Shown: positions 14,737-18,817 of the stretch, in pieces | Position numbering within the stretch: the first letter of the stretch is position 1 | Layout: each line of letters begins with the position of its first letter | Source: Verrucomicrobia bacterium 12-59-8 | Lineage (GTDB): Bacteria > Verrucomicrobiota > Verrucomicrobiae > Verrucomicrobiales > Verrucomicrobiaceae | Assembly (NCBI GenBank): GCA_002279765.1 | Contig: NCCR01000125.1 | Coordinates: forward strand, 1-18,817 | Reading direction: 5' to 3' | DNA length: 18,817 bases | Notes under the pieces: generated by a model | Seen by the model: only the letters and a program-made list of their open reading frames with translations | What the model was told of the DNA's origin: nothing | Databases searched by the model: none | Made by a program: the position numbers and the translations under genes

Positions 14737-15711
14737 ATGCCCAAACTCGACATCAGCCCCTACCCTGACACCCCCACGGCACGGACGGAGTTGGCGGAGT
14801 TTCTGACGCGGCAGCTCCCACCTCAGAACGGTCACGACTGGGAGCAACGCCTGCGCTTCTGGTGGGATGAAAACCCCGCAGCCGCAGCCAACGCTGAGCG
14901 TGGACGCTGGGTGCATACGGAGGGGCGCTTGGTGGCCTATGGCGGCTCCATTCCCGCCCTGCATGCCTGGCAGGATCAGCCCTGCCAGGTGCTATACGCC
15001 ACGACCTTCTGCGTGGACGATCAGTTCCCCAAAGCAGCCGCGATGATCTTCCTGCAGCAGCGCGAAGTGGCGGCGCACCACATGATCACCCACTCCACTC
15101 CCAGCCCCCGCGTGCAGGAGGCCCTGCTCAAGCTCGGTGCATGCGTGCAGCAGACCGTGACACGCCACTTTTTCCCCGCCGGGCTCGCCTCTCGCCTGCA
15201 CGGCCACTCCTGGTGGCCCGCCCTGCCTGCGGACAAACGCGTAGTGACCGACCCCGCCGAGGTCACCGCCATCGCACGCCCCTACCAGCGTGCAGACCGC
15301 ATTGAAAAATGGATCACACCCGAGTATCTGCGCTGGTTTTGCAGCGCCCCCACGCGCAAGCATCATTTCCTCGGTCTCGTGGATGGAGCTGGCGTGCTCA
15401 GCTCCTATCTGCTCGTCACCCCCCGACTCGTGCGCGGCCTGCGCAGCTGGGATGTGCTGGAAAGCTTCTCCACAAATGAGGACCGGTCCGAGCTGTACGC
15501 CCTGATCGGCATCCTCGTGAAAGAACCCGGCCTACTCCCCGGCGGTGCCGTCCTAGTCACTGCCGGCACCTTTCCCGACGACCTCACCTGGGCCCCCACC
15601 CCTGCCCTCTTCAGTCGCAACCAGCACGTCTGCCACTTTTTCCTTTTCCCCGAAGCCCTCCGCGAAGCCCCCAAACACACCATCATGGCCGAGGGTGATC
15701 TAGGATTGTGA
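14737..15711 (+). CDS. GNAT-fold N-acyltransferase
   Basis: A 324-residue protein recognisable as an acyl-CoA N-acyltransferase-like (GNAT-fold) member of the type often found near exopolysaccharide genes. The RLRFWWDENPA block is at about 43-53. A GRLVAYGGSIPALHAW strand pair and the TTFCVDDQFPKAA region follow, where the CoA-binding loop is degenerate. STPSPRVQEALLKLGA fits the usual helix before the last strand, and the C-terminus ends in HTIMAEGDLGL. The substrate is not known, and the poorly conserved CoA loop means activity is uncertain. The ATG at 14737 is preferred; the ATG at 14704 would add 11 polar residues. No Shine-Dalgarno is obvious. A decayed copy of its 3' end lies at 18447-18545. 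Confidence 0.65.
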   Translation: MPKLDISPYPDTPTARTELAEFLTRQLPPQNGHDWEQRLRFWWDENPAAAANAERGRWVHTEGRLVAYGGSIPALHAWQDQPCQVLYATTFCVDDQFPKAAAMIFLQQREVAAHHMITHSTPSPRVQEALLKLGACVQQTVTRHFFPAGLASRLHGHSWWPALPADKRVVTDPAEVTAIARPYQRADRIEKWITPEYLRWFCSAPTRKHHFLGLVDGAGVLSSYLLVTPRLVRGLRSWDVLESFSTNEDRSELYALIGILVKEPGLLPGGAVLVTAGTFPDDLTWAPTPALFSRNQHVCHFFLFPEALREAPKHTIMAEGDLGL

Positions 15712-15748
15712 GCCGGTCGGTAGTGGTGCGGGAACCCAGTTAAGCAGC

Positions 15749-17710
15749 TCACGGCGCAGTAACGCGCACTCGATAGAAGCGTTTTGTGGCAAGGATCGGT
15801 GGTGTGCCGGTCAGCGTTCCATCGTCAGTCCAGGACATGGATGACGTGGCGGCTGTCACTGAGCTGCCGAGCGATGTCCACGTTGCAAGATCATTGCTGA
15901 ATTGCACCTGATACGATTCGCCGATGACTGTCGGCCAAGTGAGTGTGACGGTGCCGTTGACGTTGCGCGTGGAGGTCGCGCCGAAAGCGGGTGCGACCGG
16001 CAGCGCATTGAGAAAATCATGCCAGCGCTGAAACTCGGCGGTGTAGCTGGTGAAGTCGATGTCGGCCTGGTAGAACTCACAGCATCGGCAGGCGAAGGTG
16101 TTGAATATGTAGTCCATGCCATCGCCGGGACTGGAGTTGAGATTTTTGGAGACATGGGAATAGCTGAAGGGCTGCGACCAGGAGCCAAGCGTTTGAAATT
16201 CGCTGTAGGCGCTGCTTTGGGAGAGAGCCATCGGCGCGGCAAAAGTAGTGTTTGGCGTGCCGGTGAATGACAGGGAATCGGCTGCAGCCCGGGTAGTGGC
16301 GGGATTGTCCATGTAAAAGCCGATACGCGGATGAGCGACGCCGTTGTGCTGCGCGAGGATGGCCTGCCGCAGCTGCTCCCAGGCCGTGACGCCGCCAAAG
16401 CTCGCGTCCTGGCCGTCCACATAAGCCCAGAATCCGGCATGCACGGGTGGGTTGGGAAAGTTGTCCGTGGTATTCGCAAGGCAGGTGAGCACAGCGCTCT
16501 GCAGATTGGCCCGCGAGTAGCCCGGCATATCACGGATGTTGATCTCGATGGGCTCGCGAATGCCGCCGGCGAGTCCGGGAATGCCCGTGTTCACCGCCGC
16601 AAGGCGCGGATGCGCGCGCAGCGACATGCCATCCACGACGAAATTGCCCAGCGCCACGAGCAGCAGACGGTAGCGCTCCAGTGCAATGGCATCCCACGGC
16701 AGCACGGCCGTCACGCTAGGCGAGCCAGCCGTCCAGGTGGTAATGCCGGGGAGCGTGTTCAGCCACGTCGGCTGCGTATCGTTGCGGAGAATGAGCGAGA
16801 GCTTTTGATTCGCCGGGAGCTTGCTGAAAATGTTGCTGATGATGGTGAAGTCGAAACCGCCGCTGGTTGGCTCCAGCTGCGCCCAGCCCACCCGCAGCAG
16901 ATAGCCATCCACAAAGGGAAGGTTGCGTACGTTGGCATCGCGCATCGAGACACCGTTGATCATCGTTCCTACCGAGCTATCCAAAATGAAGATGCCGTGC
17001 GGCTGCCGGATGGCGTTGTTCGCCGTCGCCGTCTGGAAGACGCTGAAAATATAGGCCCCCTGTGCGGACAAGCCGAGTGCATCGGTGACGCGCAGCTGGA
17101 TGACCGCTGCGCCAGTCTGACCGGCCACCGGTGTGATCTGCACCGTGCGGTTTGCACCACTGCCACCCAGCACGATGTTCGCATTCGGCACAAGGCTGGT
17201 GTTGGAAGACGTCGCCACGACACTCAATGAAGCAGCCGCCGTCTCCGCATCGCCCACCGTGAAACTCACCACGGCGGGTGTCTGGCCGGGGCTGTTGATT
17301 TGGTAGCTCGGCAAGCCCGTGAGCGTCGGCGCGGTATTCGGCGCGGTGACTGTGACGTTGAACGTGCTGCTGGCCGTGAGCGCCGCCCCATTCGTCACCG
17401 TGAGCGTGATGGTCGCCGTGCCTGTGAGTCCCGCCGCTGGCGTGACCTTGATCGAGCGCCGGCCATTGGTGCCGCCGAGCGTGAGGTTGACGGCGTTGTT
17501 GGGCACGAGTGTCGCATTGCTCGACTCTGCCGCTGTGGTCAGCGCGGTGAAGGCCGTGACCGCATCACCCACGACGAAGTACAGCGTGCCGGTGTTAGTG
17601 CTCTGCGCGATGACTTGCTCCGCCACATCGCTGATGAGCGGCTCGGTGGCAGCGTGAACCGTGGCCATGAAGAACCAAGACAGGAGGAGGGTGGTCAACT
17701 GCGGCTTCAT
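15749..17710 (-). CDS. Secreted Ig-repeat protein with glycoside-hydrolase-like barrel
   Basis: A 653-residue exported protein. The signal peptide is MKPQLTTLLLSWFFMATVHA with likely cleavage after residue 20. The start is chosen there because the frame upstream runs into the MarR gene and has no signal features. Two Ig-like/cadherin-like repeats (about 25-122 and 126-225) share SSN.(S/T)LVPN..., LGG..., R....TP.AG.TG.A.I.L.VT. A region of about 335 residues (236-570) resembles a TIM-barrel glycoside hydrolase of the GH42/GH5 kind: LLRVGWAQLEPTSGGFDF, LSLILRND, LPWDAIALERYRLLL. Catalytic acids cannot be assigned with confidence. The C-terminus (575-653) is the module with SYQVQFSNDLATWTSLG and RFYRVRV, common in secreted verrucomicrobial proteins. 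It starts 19 nt after the MarR gene ends and is probably co-transcribed. Confidence 0.8.
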   Translation of the reverse strand: MKPQLTTLLLSWFFMATVHAATEPLISDVAEQVIAQSTNTGTLYFVVGDAVTAFTALTTAAESSNATLVPNNAVNLTLGGTNGRRSIKVTPAAGLTGTATITLTVTNGAALTASSTFNVTVTAPNTAPTLTGLPSYQINSPGQTPAVVSFTVGDAETAAASLSVVATSSNTSLVPNANIVLGGSGANRTVQITPVAGQTGAAVIQLRVTDALGLSAQGAYIFSVFQTATANNAIRQPHGIFILDSSVGTMINGVSMRDANVRNLPFVDGYLLRVGWAQLEPTSGGFDFTIISNIFSKLPANQKLSLILRNDTQPTWLNTLPGITTWTAGSPSVTAVLPWDAIALERYRLLLVALGNFVVDGMSLRAHPRLAAVNTGIPGLAGGIREPIEINIRDMPGYSRANLQSAVLTCLANTTDNFPNPPVHAGFWAYVDGQDASFGGVTAWEQLRQAILAQHNGVAHPRIGFYMDNPATTRAAADSLSFTGTPNTTFAAPMALSQSSAYSEFQTLGSWSQPFSYSHVSKNLNSSPGDGMDYIFNTFACRCCEFYQADIDFTSYTAEFQRWHDFLNALPVAPAFGATSTRNVNGTVTLTWPTVIGESYQVQFSNDLATWTSLGSSVTAATSSMSWTDDGTLTGTPPILATKRFYRVRVTAP

Positions 17711-17729
17711 GTCAGTTCTGCGGGGGATT

Positions 17730-18272
17730 TCAGCGCTTTGCCCGGGAGGATTTTCTGCGCGGCAGCTGCGCTGGGGGCATGGCCTCGGTGTGCTCACCCA
17801 GTCCCGCGATGAGGCGGCCAAGCAGTTCACCCAGCCGGGTGGCATCTTCTTTGCCGAGAACGCAGACCAGCGTGGCCAGATTGCGCTCATGCAGGGCGCG
17901 CATCCTAGGCTCCAGTTTGCGTCCACATGGCGTCAGCCAGACGCGTGTCGCCCGGCCATCCTCCGGGCATTGTTTGCGTTTCACCAGCCGCGAGGTTTCG
18001 AGCCGCTGGATAAGATGCAGCACCGCGACGTGCGTCACCTTCGCCCTCAGCGCCAGCTCCCCGATTGTCCAGCCCTCACGCTCATACAAGGCAAACATCA
18101 CCAGTCCGGAACCGGAGGGCACGGTGCCATCGAGCTCCTCCGCCGCGTAGTTCGCATCGAGCGCTGCCTTCCACCCCATCCATGAGCGCATGAGGCGTCG
18201 CGGCAGTTCATCAAGGTCATCCGGCCTTGGAGATTGATCGCGGAACAACGGTTCTGAACTTCGCGGCGACAT
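17730..18272 (-). CDS. MarR-family transcriptional regulator
   Basis: A 180-residue winged-helix repressor of the MarR family. The DNA-binding part is WTIGELALRAKVTHVAVLHL, followed by IQRLETSRLVKRK and the wing region CPEDGRATRVWLTPCGRKL (about 68-120). The C-terminal helices for dimerisation follow, with a Lys/Arg-rich end. MarR proteins bind palindromes as dimers and usually repress their own operon, releasing DNA on ligand binding. The ATG at 18272 gives this length, but no Shine-Dalgarno precedes it and an inverted repeat overlaps it. Translation may therefore be leaderless or begin at an internal codon. It is followed 19 nt later by the secreted Ig-repeat protein, the most likely partner under its control. 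Confidence 0.87.
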   Translation of the reverse strand: MSPRSSEPLFRDQSPRPDDLDELPRRLMRSWMGWKAALDANYAAEELDGTVPSGSGLVMFALYEREGWTIGELALRAKVTHVAVLHLIQRLETSRLVKRKQCPEDGRATRVWLTPCGRKLEPRMRALHERNLATLVCVLGKEDATRLGELLGRLIAGLGEHTEAMPPAQLPRRKSSRAKR

Positions 18273-18295
18273 ATATGTAACTTAATTACGTATAT
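18271..18295. promoter_or_regulatory. Candidate MarR operator: 25-bp inverted repeat over the MarR start codon
   Basis: ATATATGTAA (18271-18280) and TTACGTATAT (18286-18295) are 10-nt arms with one mismatch, separated by CTTAA. The size and AT-rich palindromic form fit MarR operators, and the region is strikingly AT-rich in a GC-rich window. It overlaps the presumed MarR start codon, which suits autorepression. The TATAAATAT stretch just upstream on the minus strand could serve as a -10 region. Confidence 0.6.
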
Positions 18296-18446
18296 TTATA
18301 TGCGGTGCAGGCGGCAGGGTCAAGCTTTGCGCAGATTTCAGTTGAACAGCGCCCCCATCCCCTCCCAAAAACATCCACGACGGATGCTCCACATCACAAG
18401 AAATGCGTTTGGTTTATTTCACCCTTTCACCTTCATCGCTCCATGT

Positions 18447-18545
18447 CTGGCCGGCGCCGTCCTCGTCACCACGGCCAGCTTCCCCGGCGACCTTAGATGT
18501 GCCCCAAAACACACCATAATGGCTGAAGGTGATCCGGGCTTGTGA
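18447..18545 (+). pseudogene. Decayed duplicate of the 3' end of the acyltransferase gene
   Basis: The plus strand encodes LAGAVLVTTASFPGDL and then APKHTIMAEGDPGL followed by a stop. These match two separated pieces of the C-terminus of the gene at 14737-15711: GGAVLVTAGTFPDDL and APKHTIMAEGDLGL. About 27 residues between the pieces are missing here. The nucleotide similarity is also clear by eye (for example, ACACACCAT followed by ATGGC in both). No start or family features are seen upstream, so it is a remnant of a paralogue or a partial duplication. Confidence 0.75.
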
Positions 18546-18555
18546 ACCCAAAGGC

Positions 18556-18585
18556 GAAGGCGCCGGGATTTCTCCCGACGCCTTC
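18556..18585 (-). terminator. Hairpin after rnpB, probable terminator without a U-tract
   Basis: On the minus strand GAAGGCGTCGGGA pairs with TCCCGGCGCCTTC over 13 positions with one G-U pair, closed by a GAAA (GNRA) tetraloop. It sits directly beyond the presumed 3' end of rnpB. No run of T follows, so it may mark the 3' end by processing or be a weak terminator. The mismatch is a wobble pair only on the minus strand, which favours that orientation. Confidence 0.6.
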
Positions 18586-18589
18586 ATTG

Positions 18590-18817
18590 TGGATCGGCCC
18601 TCATAAGCCGGATTCTGTGTCCCCGATGCCCTTCGGCACCTGGCTGTGATCATTTATCTGTCAGGCTGATCGCTCAGCCTGCCCCTGCTTGCGCAGTGGA
18701 GCGACTATTACCCGGAGGTATCCATCCCTTGCGGGACTTGCGGCCAGGCGGGCCTTTCTCCTGTTCTGTCTTGCACCGCATGAGGTTTGTCGTGCCCCCT
18801 TCCTCGCGGTTGGGGCG
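18590..18817 (-). ncRNA. rnpB: RNase P RNA (M1 RNA), 3' part, cut by window edge
   Basis: Reading the minus strand, the sequence carries conserved features of bacterial RNase P RNA: GGTGCAAGACAGAACAGG with AGAAAGGC following, the GGGTAATAGTCGC region, ACAGATAAATGATCA (conserved region with ATAAATGA), and the 3' signature ACAGAATCCGGCTTAT (about 18617-18602). After it about 12 nt likely form the 3' strand of helix P1. RNase P RNA is the catalytic subunit that removes 5' leaders from precursor tRNAs. The 5' part of the gene, including the 5' P1 strand, lies beyond the right edge. The exact 3' end is approximate. Confidence 0.92.

Noticed and set aside
16331..17230. A plus-strand frame of 299 codons opposite the Ig-repeat gene
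   Set aside because: Arg/Ala/His-rich translation with no motifs; the minus strand has a signal peptide and domain repeats.
17711..17926. N-terminal extension of the Ig-repeat protein into the MarR gene
   Set aside because: The signal peptide begins at the ATG ending at 17710; the extra 72 residues are the antiparallel-free overlap of the MarR coding frame and show no domain.
1..18817. tRNA genes, CRISPR arrays or phage genes
   Set aside because: No cloverleaf with a TTCGA-type T-loop, no regularly spaced repeats and no phage structural or integrase motifs were seen on either strand.

Overview
The window is about 18.8 kb of GC-rich bacterial chromosome. It most likely comes from a Verrucomicrobiota member of the Prosthecobacter/Verrucomicrobium type. 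That is an inference from gene style, not from a marker-gene comparison. The clues are paired Gfo/Idh/MocA oxidoreductases, an AraC regulator with a PocR-like front end, a secreted Ig-repeat protein with the C-terminal 'sequence-like' beta module common in these bacteria, and frequent starts with no visible Shine-Dalgarno sequence. The window ends inside the RNase P RNA gene, on the minus strand.

Region 1 (1-9334, plus strand) reads as a stress and carbohydrate/phosphate metabolism island. It opens with the C-terminal part of a DUF2254 membrane protein. Then come a secreted protein with six BON domains, a protein with two PRC-barrels, class I fructose-bisphosphate aldolase, a histidine phosphatase/phosphoglycerate-mutase-like enzyme, a PPK2 polyphosphate kinase, a phosphomannomutase-like HAD enzyme and a GH130 glycoside phosphorylase. 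Gaps are minimal: 17 and 2 nt, then overlaps of 1 and 4 nt, one 55-nt gap, and a final overlap of 8 nt. The genes from 1225 to 8116 are therefore probably one operon. A YflT-like glycine-rich membrane stress protein and a SpoIIAA/STAS-like protein follow as separate units. The inferred theme is survival on stored polymers: phosphorolysis of mannosides gives sugar phosphate without ATP, PPK2 makes ATP/ADP from polyphosphate, and the aldolase and mutase-like enzymes feed glycolysis, while BON/PRC proteins act at the envelope.

Region 2 (9345-14559) is more eroded. A decayed IS5-type transposase (minus) abuts an AraC-family regulator (plus) that ends in a terminator. Two Gfo/Idh/MocA oxidoreductases converge on a pair of opposed terminators. 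A GNAT acetyltransferase and a small MotA/TolQ/ExbB-like membrane gene follow, the latter broken by a frameshift in a C6 run. The first oxidoreductase appears to have lost its whole DxxxH active-site segment, and the second has that motif shortened by one residue.

Region 3 (14737-18817) holds a GNAT-fold acyltransferase (plus), then a minus-strand pair: a MarR regulator followed 19 nt later by a secreted protein with Ig-like repeats and a glycoside-hydrolase-like barrel. A 25-bp inverted repeat lies over the MarR start codon. Beyond it is a decayed copy of the 3' end of the acyltransferase gene, then the 3' part of rnpB. No tRNA gene, CRISPR array or complete insertion sequence was recognised.
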